Origin: an uncultured Bacilli bacterium
Lineage (GTDB): Bacteria > Bacillota_I > Bacilli_A > RF39 > UBA660
Direction: 5' to 3'
Assembly: GCA_910583945.1 (NCBI GenBank)
Contig: CAJTYF010000001.1
Location: 62,001 to 126,000, forward strand
DNA length: 64,000 bases
Positions 58,701 through 64,000 of this stretch are shown in pieces. The notes under the pieces are model-generated. The model saw nothing but the letters and a program-made list of their open reading frames with translations, had not been told where the DNA came from and ran no database searches. The position numbers were made by a program, and so were the translations under genes. The stretch's first letter is position 1. Every line of letters starts with the position of its first letter.

Positions 58701-60284
58701 AAAACAAGATTTGCAAAGTTCTATAATCTTCCAGAACTTATGGCTATGTTTAAAGAAGTTGCCGATATTCAAACTGCAGAAATGTTACAACTTCCTGTTC
58801 CAAAAGCCAATTATCACAATGTAGTTATTGAACCTAGTGATATACAAAAAGACCTAGTAAAAGAACTTGCAGACCGTGCTGAAAGAGTACGAAATAAAAT
58901 GGTAGATTCTAGTGAAGATAATATGCTTAAAATAACTAATGATGGTAGAAAACTTGCTTTAGACCAAAGATTAGCCAATGAATTATTAGAAGATTTTGAA
59001 AAAAGTAAAGTAGCAACTTGTGCTAATAATATCTATGATATATGGAATAAAACATCTGAAAAGAAGTTATCACAATTAGTATTTTGTGATTTATCTACAC
59101 CACATAATGATGGAAAGTTTAATATATATGATGACTTAAAACAGAAGTTAATTAGTTTAGGAATACCAGAAAATGAGATAGCATTTATTCACGAAGCCAA
59201 TACTGATTTAAGAAAACAAGAGTTATTTAATAAGGTTAGAAAAGGACAAGTTAGAGTTTTAATGGGTTCAACACAAAAGATGGGAGCAGGTACAAATTGT
59301 CAAGATAAGTTAATTGCATTACACGATTTAGACTGTCCTTGGCGACCAAGTGATTTAACTCAAAGAAGTGGAAGAATAATTAGACAAGGAAATCAAAATC
59401 CAGAAGTAGATATTTATAGGTATGTTACAGAGGGAACTTTTGACGCTTATTTATATCAGTTAGTTGAAAATAAACAGAGATTTATTTCACAAATTATGAC
59501 TTCAAAAACACCTGTAAGATTCGCAGAAGATATAGATGAAACTGCATTATCTTATGCAGAGATTAAAGCACTTGCAGCAGGGAATCCACTTATAATTGAA
59601 AAAACAGAGTTAGATACACAAGTAGCAAAATTAAAATTATTAAAACAAACTCATTTAAGTCAGATATATGAATTAGAAGATAAAGTTATAAAATATTATC
59701 CGAATGAAATAAAAAGAATTGAAACAAGAATAACCAATATTGAAGAAGATATTGAACATTTAAAAGCAAATACTACTTCTCAAGAATTTCAAGGTATGAT
59801 TATAAATGGAACAAATTATATTGAAAAAGCAGACGCAGGGCAAAAGATTATTGAAGCCTGTAAATCATTAACTAATACCGATCCTGTTGAAATAGGAGAG
59901 TATAAAGGCTTTAAAATGATATTATCTTTTGATTCTTTTGACCGTTCTTTTCATTTAGATATGAAAAATAAATTATCTTATAAAGTAGATTTAGGTAGTG
60001 ATATTCACGGAAATATTACTCGTATAGATAATGTACTAGGTAATATAGAAAACAAGTTAGAATCTGCTAAAAATCAATTAGTAGATACAAAAAATCAATA
60101 TGAAACTGCTAAACAAGAAATAAATAGACCATTCCCACAAGAGGAAGAACTAAAAACAAAATCCAAAAGATTAGATGAATTAAATATTCAATTAAATCTT
60201 AATGAAAAGGATAATGAAATTGTTTCAGATAGTGGAGAAGATATTGCTGATAACCAAATCAGTAAAAAAGATTATGAAAGATAA
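52800..60284 (+). CDS. Giant ArdC/methylase/DEAH-helicase polyprotein, element B
   Basis: This complete protein of 2494 residues has a GTG start behind AGGAGGTG. It has an ArdC-like domain (about 1-110: LECAAMNYKYPFNDQVLIYA), a low-complexity region (about 270-390), and polyvalent small domains. A methyltransferase follows with EPSCGTGNF (about 1028) and NVPF (about 1092). The helicase has HEVGAGKT (about 1696), VDEAHYY (about 1859) and QRSGRIIRQGN (about 2187), then a coiled-coil tail. It is probably a DNA-protection and remodelling factor delivered with or acting on the element. Nearly the same protein, diverged, is encoded at 3-6488. Confidence 0.9.
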   Translation: MAGKLRLITDLYGQTLTDIANNPNEWMSFLECAAMNYKYPFNDQVLIYAQKPNAVACASVETWNKSVGRWVNKGSKGIALITEDNGNTNLRYVFDVADTNNKLGKSFRLWTVTKPYENEIIESLENRYGELEQKDNLANALKSVAKIMAEDNIQDYLSDLMFYREDSLLEELDELNVKTIMQHTLENSIAFTLIKRCGLNPELYFEKDDFIGIINFNSYDTITRLGLATSEISEMGLREIYSTIKNLRINEIDKIRTLENKNKIDYHIRESRDTAERSDSYDDNLYEARGLRDSRSSIGEQGETSSSEWQIRNDEAKILERTEETSIHNIDDERQTSRTLDRDTITSRDENRGNSFANESEREYNRGIESQQSNEMGITNEQLEDDSRGDSDERTNLRLNIWEKGEHNLPYVVVDEKINQILSTTPHLKKSNREIVNYFEYEKDNEERVKFLKSIFNSDYTGIMIDDEMFGYKAFDNGVLFWKGNFLSRDTESFVEWNDLINHYNAMILLNQLDNRVKPIPSVSEQLTLLDEMETTSISNLEFTQAFVDEFLQSGFNSKEGKYSIFEQFTTNLSSTDNINYLKGIYGTTYQGSSHTVNGSGIGYSCSPKGITFNRGYFGASAKEQLFNWSYIAKRIKELIKEDRYLNSKEKEEYPNWLEEKEQERELKLKAEELSTINDIEEIEYEYHLGDKVYIGADEYEILSFSEMSVVLYDFRYPLFNREMSREEFDKKVKENPSNDHLQKKVIIEPKEEKTFSEMEFEKNIPHNMRWKEYNVIDNNLYWVTQEIFSEADLIKFKEAFINTDFEKAYVTVRDLSVYDFERDLSNSVFAVVTKDEIYAKDYIESIKREFNEDVSLSNENNERAIEIPTEKENDEPEAVEDIIPAFEKKKVSKVTTFDIHPDVPTSDRSQFRITNNDLGVGSPREKFNNNVAAIKVLKQCEEENRFATPEEQEILSKYVGWGGLPQAFDDKDSSWSNEYYILKNLLDETEYSQARESTLTAFYTPPVVIKSMYKALENMGLKTGNILEPSCGTGNFIGMLPDSLNDCKLYGVELDSISGRIARQLYQKSSIAVQGFESTPLPNSFFDVAVGNVPFGDFKVLDKKYDKNKFLIHDYFFAKSLDKVRPGGVVAFITSKGTLDKENPSVRRYIAQRADLLGAIRLPNNTFKANAGTEVTSDIIFLQKRDSITDIEPDWVYLDTNEDGIKMNKYFVDNPDMIMGNMEMISTRFGYDSACIAVDDDSLENKLNNAITNIHAEVKEYEIDDMEEEDLSIPADYNVKNFSYTLVDGQIYFRENSRMYPQELAMTTENRVKGLIEIRDCVRTLIEYQTEDFPEEDIKLQQSKLNRLYDTFSKKYGLINSRGNNIAFSNDSSYYLLCSLEILDENGNLARKADMFTKRTIRSKREIQAVETANEALIVSIAEKASVDINYMQSLCNLDMDKMLSDLEGEIFNVPEYGEPNHWVTADEYLSGNVREKLRIAEEFAKNDSRFEVNVKYLKEVQPKELSASEISVRLGSTWIPSEDIKVFIEYLLNPSWQVSRNINVHYVEATSEWNIEGKNYDRGNVKVHNTYGTGRANAYKIIEDTLNLKDVRIYDYHEDENGKKIAELNKKETAIAQAKQEQIKLAFDEWIWKDPERRERLTKLYNEKFNSIRPREYDGSHIVFDGMNPEISLRTHQINAIARILYGGNTLLAHEVGAGKTFEMVAAAMESKRLGLCNKSLFVVPNHIVEQFGQEFLQLYPSANILVTTKKDFETANRKKFCSRIATGDYDAVIISHSQFEKIPMSAERQRILIQREIDEITFGIQDLKNNNAERFSIKQLEKTKKSLQNKLEKLNDTSRKDDVITFEELGVDRIFVDEAHYYKNLFLYTKMRNVGGIAQTEAQKSSDLYMKCRYLDEITGGKGVVFATGTPISNSMVELYTMQRYLQYHELEKRNLQHFDAWASTFGETVTAIELSPEGTGYRAKTRFAKFYNLPELMAMFKEVADIQTAEMLQLPVPKANYHNVVIEPSDIQKDLVKELADRAERVRNKMVDSSEDNMLKITNDGRKLALDQRLANELLEDFEKSKVATCANNIYDIWNKTSEKKLSQLVFCDLSTPHNDGKFNIYDDLKQKLISLGIPENEIAFIHEANTDLRKQELFNKVRKGQVRVLMGSTQKMGAGTNCQDKLIALHDLDCPWRPSDLTQRSGRIIRQGNQNPEVDIYRYVTEGTFDAYLYQLVENKQRFISQIMTSKTPVRFAEDIDETALSYAEIKALAAGNPLIIEKTELDTQVAKLKLLKQTHLSQIYELEDKVIKYYPNEIKRIETRITNIEEDIEHLKANTTSQEFQGMIINGTNYIEKADAGQKIIEACKSLTNTDPVEIGEYKGFKMILSFDSFDRSFHLDMKNKLSYKVDLGSDIHGNITRIDNVLGNIENKLESAKNQLVDTKNQYETAKQEINRPFPQEEELKTKSKRLDELNIQLNLNEKDNEIVSDSGEDIADNQISKKDYER

Positions 60285-60288
60285 AATA

Positions 60289-60325
60289 AAGAGTGATTTT
60301 AGAATTTCTATTATCACTCTTTTAA
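60289..60325 (+). terminator. Terminator after the element B methylase/helicase
   Basis: AAGAGTGAT (60289-60297) and ATCACTCTT (60313-60321) form a perfect 9-bp stem followed by T-rich sequence. Its position matches the terminator at 7609-7647 of element A. Confidence 0.82.
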
Positions 60326-60345
60326 TATTTTGAAAGGAGATTACT

Positions 60346-60723
60346 ATGAAAAAATTTAATGTAGAAGTTGTTGAAACTTTAAGCAGAGTTGTAGAAACTG
60401 AAGCCAAAGATTATAACGAGGCAGTTTTAAAAGTCGCAGATAAATATCATAATGAAGATATTGTTTTAGACTATAATGATTTAGAAAAAACTGATTATAA
60501 AGCATATCCAAGTAGAGAACTCGCTAATAGTATTAAAATGAATATTGAATACAATAAAGAAAATGAATCAGTATCTATTGGAGATGGTAAAGGTTTTGTA
60601 AAATCGTACAAATGCAAAAATATGGATGATTTTTTTGAGGCAATAGAAACTTACAGTTTAGAAAATATTAGGTTTTTAGAGCCAAAAGGAGAAAAAATTG
60701 TTACTAAATCTATGGAAAGGTAG
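60346..60723 (+). CDS. DpnD/PcfM family protein
   Basis: This 125-residue protein has KKFNVEVVETLSRVVETEAK, DYNEAVLKVADKYHNEDIVL, DYNDLEKTDYK, a textbook DpnD/PcfM start. A 70-residue extension with ENESVSIGDGKGFVKSYKCK is absent from the element A homologue (7675). AAAGGAG precedes the ATG. It ends KSMER, again giving the ribosome binding site of the next gene. Confidence 0.8.
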   Translation: MKKFNVEVVETLSRVVETEAKDYNEAVLKVADKYHNEDIVLDYNDLEKTDYKAYPSRELANSIKMNIEYNKENESVSIGDGKGFVKSYKCKNMDDFFEAIETYSLENIRFLEPKGEKIVTKSMER

Positions 60724-60733
60724 GTAATATATT

Positions 60734-61693
60734 ATGGCGTATTATCCACCAGATGTGATAAATAGAGTTAAGCAAATGGATCTGCTAACTTATTTAAAAA
60801 ATTATGAACCAGATGAATTGGTGCATTTTAGTAGAGATACTTATATGACTCGAACTCACGATAGTTTGAAAATATCAAATGGTATGTGGTATTGGTTTTC
60901 GCAAGGAGTTGGTGGTAAAAGTGCTTTAGAATATTTAGTAAAAGTTAGAGATTATACTTTTATTCAAGCAGTAGAAACATTATTGGGATATTCCAAAATT
61001 GCACCACCAATACAATATAAGCAAAAAGAAAAAGTAAAAAATATAAGGCTTATTCTTCCGAATAGATGTATAAGTAATGATAAAGTAATAGATTATTTAT
61101 CAAGCAGAGGAATTGACAAAGATATAGTAAGTGAGTGCATAGATAATGATTTAATCTATGAGCAATATCCTAATCATAATGTAGTTTTTGTCGGCTATGA
61201 TAAGAACAAAACACCACGATATGCAGGAGTTAGAGCAACTAATTCAAGCAGATATATGCAAGACGCTTATGGAAGTCATAAAGCATTTTCGTTTAAATTA
61301 GAAGCATTAGAATCTAATGATACAGTTCATTTATTTGAGAGTGCTATTGACCTTTTATCTTATGCAACTCTATTAAAAATGGAAGATAAAGAATGGTATA
61401 ATGAAAACCTTTTATCACTCGCAGGAGTATATCAACCTGCTGCTAAAATTGATGAAAGTAGAATCCCACTTGCACTTAATTATTATCTTAATCAAAATCC
61501 AGGAATTAAAAAAGTTATATTGCATTTTGACAATGATAGTGCAGGAAGATTAGCAACTATGGCATTAAAGACAGTTATGCCAAAACAATACGAAGTCATT
61601 GATGATCCACCTAAAATAGGAAAGGATGTCAATGATTTTTTATGTTCCAAAGTTGGAATAAATTACAAAAAAAGATACGAAAAGGAGAGATAA
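60734..61693 (+). CDS. DUF3991/TOPRIM-domain protein, element B
   Basis: This 319-residue protein is the same length as its homologue at 8250-9209 and similar throughout: MAYYPPDVINRVKQMDLLTY, MWYWFSQGVGGKSALEYL, HLFESAIDLLSYATL and VILHFDNDSAGR. The TOPRIM acidic residues are kept. It is probably a primase-like replication protein of the element. The DUF3848-like gene of element A is missing between it and the DpnD/PcfM gene. Confidence 0.85.
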   Translation: MAYYPPDVINRVKQMDLLTYLKNYEPDELVHFSRDTYMTRTHDSLKISNGMWYWFSQGVGGKSALEYLVKVRDYTFIQAVETLLGYSKIAPPIQYKQKEKVKNIRLILPNRCISNDKVIDYLSSRGIDKDIVSECIDNDLIYEQYPNHNVVFVGYDKNKTPRYAGVRATNSSRYMQDAYGSHKAFSFKLEALESNDTVHLFESAIDLLSYATLLKMEDKEWYNENLLSLAGVYQPAAKIDESRIPLALNYYLNQNPGIKKVILHFDNDSAGRLATMALKTVMPKQYEVIDDPPKIGKDVNDFLCSKVGINYKKRYEKER

Positions 61694-61698
61694 AATTT

Positions 61699-62259
61699 AT
61701 GAAAAATGATTATAAAAAATTAGGAAAGATTATTAAAGATGTAAGAGAAAGTAAAGGGCTTTCTCAAAGAAAACTTGCAAAAATTATCAATATAAGCAAT
61801 GCAGAATTATCAAAAATTGAATCTGGAGAAAGACAGATTCCTAATCTTGTAACACTTATTTCAGTTTGTGAATTGTTAAATATTAACTTTACAGAGTTAT
61901 TAAAAGAAACAGGATTTTTAGGATATAAAGGTTGTAAAGTTTATGAGGTTACAGTTCAAAAAGTGTTATCTAAAAAGATAAAAATAAATGCAAAAAGTGA
62001 AGAAGAAGCAATGGATTTAATTAACGATTTTATGTTAGATAATGATATTGAAGAATTATATCCAGATGAACATTATTGTCTTGAAGCAGATAAAATTGCA
62101 GATGATGATAAGGAATTTTTGAAAGAGGGACAAAGACTTTTAAGTGAAGAATATGATGAAGATATTGATGAACTTGAAGATGATTTTGACGACTTAAAAG
62201 AATGTAATTCTTGCGAATATTATTGTCCTATTTGTGGGGAATGTACCTATGATGAATAG
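61699..62259 (+). CDS. Xre regulator fused to DpnD/PcfM-like and cysteine-cluster domains
   Basis: This 186-residue protein is read from ATG 61699; the frame is open further upstream inside the TOPRIM gene, but GGAGAG fixes this start. It has an HTH (LAKIINISNAELSKIESGER), then YEVTVQKVLSKKIKINAKSE with EEAMDLINDF as in DpnD/PcfM proteins, an acidic linker, and a terminal CNSCEYYCPICGEC. It is homologous to the protein at 9213-9746 and likewise sits just before the candidate oriT. Confidence 0.82.
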   Translation: MKNDYKKLGKIIKDVRESKGLSQRKLAKIINISNAELSKIESGERQIPNLVTLISVCELLNINFTELLKETGFLGYKGCKVYEVTVQKVLSKKIKINAKSEEEAMDLINDFMLDNDIEELYPDEHYCLEADKIADDDKEFLKEGQRLLSEEYDEDIDELEDDFDDLKECNSCEYYCPICGECTYDE

Positions 62260-62340
62260 GACTTTAATGTCTAGCAAGCACTGAATTTGTGTACACACAA
62301 AATTCGTATATGGGGTAAATCCCCAATCCCCACAAATAGA
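62258..62340. other. Candidate origin of transfer (oriT), element B
   Basis: Layout shared with 9757-9840: a TAGGAC/GTCTAG inverted repeat, a conserved TAGCAAGCACTGAA block, a GAATTTGTGT/ACACAAAATTC hairpin (62283-62305) and GGGGTAAATCCCC followed by AATCCCC. It lies between the regulator and mobC as in element A. The hairpin contains the TGTGTACACA palindrome. The nick site is not identified. Confidence 0.55.
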
Positions 62341-62361
62341 AAAGAAAGGAGTAAACTGAAG

Positions 62362-62475
62362 ATGAATGAAGTATTATTTTTTATGTTAGGTTTAATTGTA
62401 GGTGGTCTTACAATTGCAAATTTTTTTCAATACCATACAATTAAAAATATAAAAAAAGAAATTCAAAAAGGATAG
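62362..62475 (+). CDS. DUF3789-like single-pass membrane micro-protein, element B
   Basis: This 37-residue protein has one membrane helix, VLFFMLGLIVGGLTIANFF, and a basic tail. It is the counterpart of the 51-residue protein at 9920-10075. It is read from ATG 62362 behind AAAGGAG, and the mobC gene follows after ten bases. Confidence 0.68.
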   Translation: MNEVLFFMLGLIVGGLTIANFFQYHTIKNIKKEIQKG

Positions 62476-62485
62476 GAGGTAAAAA

Positions 62486-62815
62486 ATGCGAGTTAGAGAA
62501 AAACAGATAACTTTTTGGATGACTTATGATGAATATTATAATCTACGAGGTAGAGCAGAAAAAGTTGGACTTTCGGTTTCTGAATTGATAAGAGAACTTG
62601 CAAATAACTTTGAACCAAGAGAAAAGCCACCAGAAGAATTTTACGAAGCAATAAAACAAATTAGAATGTTAAGTAATAATATGAATCAAATAGCAAGGAG
62701 AGCAAATGCACTTGGCTTTGTTGATGAATTAGAATATAAGAAAAACGCAGAAAGAGTTAGTCAACTTATCATAGATATAAAAAAAGAGTATTTGCTTCCA
62801 AAAGAAAAAGAATAA
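62486..62815 (+). CDS. mobC: MobC-like relaxosome protein, element B
   Basis: This 109-residue protein begins VREKQITFWMTYDEYYNLRG and has the MobC signature IRMLSNNMNQIARRANALGF, then KKEYLLPKEKE. It is similar to the element A MobC but with a different N-terminal DNA-binding part, which suggests recognition of a different oriT. GGAGG lies directly upstream. The matching relaxase is expected beyond the window. Confidence 0.85.
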   Translation: MRVREKQITFWMTYDEYYNLRGRAEKVGLSVSELIRELANNFEPREKPPEEFYEAIKQIRMLSNNMNQIARRANALGFVDELEYKKNAERVSQLIIDIKKEYLLPKEKE

Positions 62816-62830
62816 TTTTAATTGGGTTTA

Positions 62831-62862
62831 TAGATTATTTTATGCTTTGATGATATAATTAT
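62831..62862 (+). promoter_or_regulatory. Conserved promoter block ahead of cargo, element B
   Basis: TAGATTATTT, ten variable bases and TGATATAATTAT (TATAAT 62854-62859), equal in sequence and spacing to 10681-10712 of element A. The genes downstream are unrelated to those of element A. Confidence 0.65.
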
Positions 62863-62885
62863 TTCTGATAGGAGATGATAAAATT

Positions 62886-63104
62886 ATGCTATCTAATTTG
62901 GAAAATTCAATATTAAAGGAATTAGATAAACAAAATTATAAAGCAGATATAATTGCATTAGTAATGGAAAGATTAGATACCGAAGAAAAGAAAAATATTT
63001 TCTTATCATTTATGATTGAAAATAGGAATGTAATTTTATCATTATCAGACTTGTTTAATGAATTAAAACTAATTGCTAGTGAAGAAAGTGAGATGAAAAT
63101 ATGA
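62886..63104 (+). CDS. Hypothetical cargo protein
   Basis: This 72-residue helical acidic protein (LENSILKELDKQNYKADIIA, LVMERLDTEEKKNIFLSFMI) follows ATAGGAG. No family is recognised. It overlaps the next gene by four bases (ATGA), so the two are coupled. It is the first cargo gene of element B. Confidence 0.6.
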   Translation: MLSNLENSILKELDKQNYKADIIALVMERLDTEEKKNIFLSFMIENRNVILSLSDLFNELKLIASEESEMKI

Positions 63105-63517
63105 ATGATATACTAAAGGCTAGAGAAAAAGCAAAGTTAGATTTTGGAAAAGTTGAAAAATGTGCTATTTTCGTGCATTATAGTATCAATGATTCTAATA
63201 GAATTGAAGAAAAGAAAAACAGACTAATAAAATATTGTGAAGATGTATTACAAACTCATAATTACGAAGTCTTTATAGAAATAGGTTCTTTTTTAGAAGA
63301 AAGAGAAGTATTTAATAATATGCTAAAAAAATTTGAGAGTGGAGAGTTTTCACATTTAGTAGTTACTGATGTTGGTCAAATCTATAAATTAAGTTATGAT
63401 ATGCAAAAAGCAATAGACTTAACAGACCAAATTCAAGATTTGAATGTTACAACAATATGTGTAGATGAAGAACGCCATATTAAGGCGAAAAATAAATTAA
63501 GAGATGTTGAAAGATAA
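63101..63517 (+). CDS. Degenerate resolvase-fold protein
   Basis: This 138-residue protein follows the order of a serine-recombinase catalytic domain: CAIFVHYSINDSNRIEEKKN at the front, FLEEREVFNNMLKKFESGEF, and LVVTDVGQIYKLS where active enzymes have a D-L-x-R-x-x-R motif. The Arg residues are lost and Arg in YxRxS is His, so catalysis is unlikely. It may be a regulatory relic or a repurposed fold. It ends DVER. Confidence 0.6.
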   Translation: MNDILKAREKAKLDFGKVEKCAIFVHYSINDSNRIEEKKNRLIKYCEDVLQTHNYEVFIEIGSFLEEREVFNNMLKKFESGEFSHLVVTDVGQIYKLSYDMQKAIDLTDQIQDLNVTTICVDEERHIKAKNKLRDVER

Positions 63518-63544
63518 ATAGTAATTTGAAATTGAGGTGTAATT

Positions 63545-63826
63545 ATGAACTTGTTTAGAAAATTTCCATTTAATGAGAAACCTAATACTGCAATTTTTAC
63601 TTGTATTCATATAATTAACAAAGAAAAACCTATACTTTTTGTTACTCATGATAACGATGGCTATTGGCAATTTTTGTGTGGTAATAATCATAGTGAGGAT
63701 GAATCTAGAATAGTGTCATTAGAAGAAATATACAATATAGATAATTCAATAAAAAAATTAGTTAATTTAAATTATGGTCAAAGTGCCTATAGAAAAGATG
63801 AAAAGAGCAAGTGGATTGTAAAATAA
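63545..63826 (+). CDS. Small conserved protein of unknown function
   Basis: This 93-residue protein contains PNTAIFTCIHIINKEKPILF, VTHDNDGYWQFLCGNNHSED, IVSLEEIYNIDNSIKKLV and a Trp near the end. The pattern looks like a known small Firmicutes family often seen next to immunity or toxin genes, but I cannot name it with certainty. It is flanked by variants of the ATTACAATTT spacer. Confidence 0.6.
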   Translation: MNLFRKFPFNEKPNTAIFTCIHIINKEKPILFVTHDNDGYWQFLCGNNHSEDESRIVSLEEIYNIDNSIKKLVNLNYGQSAYRKDEKSKWIVK

Positions 63827-63846
63827 ATTACAATTTAAAGGAGAGA
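63825..63846 (+). repeat. ATTACAATTT intergenic spacer, copy 7 (element B)
   Basis: AAATTACAATTT followed by AAAGGAGAGA, starting in the TAA stop of the preceding gene and feeding TTG 63853. It shows that the spacer occurs in both elements. Confidence 0.75.
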
Positions 63847-63852
63847 TTTAAT

Positions 63853-64000
63853 TTGGAAGAAGATAAAATAGTCAAGGCACATCAATTTAGTTCAAATCAT
63901 AAAGAATCCTTGTTAAAAGACAAAAAATGTGGTTGTTTTTATTGTTTGACAATATTCCATCCAAATGAAATAAAAGAGTGGATTAAAGATGTAAGTGGAA
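63853..64000 (+). CDS. Cysteine-containing small protein (3' end outside window)
   Basis: Starts at TTG behind AAAGGAGAG. The visible 49 residues include KCGCFYCLTIFHPNEIKEWI, a CxxC-bearing pattern of a common unnamed bacterial protein family that usually has a second CxxC further on. The gene runs off the right edge. It belongs to the cassette-like row of element B. Confidence 0.6.
   Translation, partial: MEEDKIVKAHQFSSNHKESLLKDKKCGCFYCLTIFHPNEIKEWIKDVSG

Larger units (their letters stand above)
45500..64000 (+). mobile_element. Element B: second related conjugative element, right part missing
   Basis: This stretch begins with parA/parB, an adhesin and a sortase. It then repeats the methylase/helicase, DpnD/PcfM, TOPRIM, HTH/Cys-cluster, DUF3789-like and MobC series of element A in the same order, with clearly diverged sequences. 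The conjugation genes and recombinase should lie beyond base 64000. The left boundary near 45.4-45.6 kb is an inference from gene order and from a candidate attachment site. Confidence 0.72.

Overview
The window is AT-rich, uses the standard genetic code and has Shine-Dalgarno-led genes, LPXTG-type surface anchoring and Firmicutes-type conjugation genes. It comes from a low-GC Bacillota (probably gut-type) genome. The species cannot be named from this sequence. I saw no rRNA, tRNA, CRISPR array or insertion sequence. Nearly every gene is on the + strand and belongs to integrative conjugative elements (ICEs) of the Tn1549/CTn-like superfamily.

Two related elements appear to lie head to tail. 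Element A enters at the left edge. It carries a giant methylase/helicase (3-6488), small accessory genes, a TOPRIM primase-like protein, regulators, a candidate oriT (9757-9840) and MobC. A first cargo block (10.7-12.8 kb) follows, with VanZ-like, TfoX-C and alpha/beta-hydrolase genes plus tiny proteins. Next come the relaxase, PcfB, an ArdC-like protein, the VirD4 coupling protein, a Maff2 pilin-like protein, VirB6/TrbL, PrgI, VirB4 and a C39-like wall peptidase (12.9-26.0 kb). A second cargo block (26.1-38.65 kb) holds a histidine-kinase relic, two tandem GntR-ABC exporter operons, small genes including GNAT and CPBP proteins, a complete Bce-type peptide sensing/detoxification module (ABC transporter, response regulator, kinase) with a recognisable operator, a P-loop kinase and a KTR zinc protein. 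The right-end control module (38.7-45.3 kb) has a terminated short transcript, a hairpin-led sigma-70-like factor, a structured-RNA candidate, a MazF/PemK toxin with an unfamiliar upstream partner, a serine-recombinase homologue lacking the catalytic serine, and two large serine recombinases, the first with its ribosome binding site buried in a hairpin.

Element B starts after about 45.4 kb. It carries ParA/ParB, a lipoprotein- or membrane-anchored protein, a thioester/SpaA-repeat adhesin with its own sortase, small genes, a second methylase/helicase (52800-60284), DpnD/PcfM, primase-like and regulator genes, a second candidate oriT (about 62258-62340), MobC, and a new cargo block that runs off the right edge.

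The backbone genes would nick DNA at oriT (MobC plus relaxase), deliver it through VirD4 and the VirB4/VirB6/PrgI channel after local wall hydrolysis, protect it in the recipient (ArdC and methylase/helicase), and integrate or excise it with serine recombinases. The cargo differs between elements but sits downstream of the same 32-bp promoter block after mobC. Many small cargo genes are separated by a recurrent AAATTACAATTT spacer that runs from the stop codon of one gene into the ribosome binding site of the next. This cassette-like organisation is the most interesting undescribed pattern I see.
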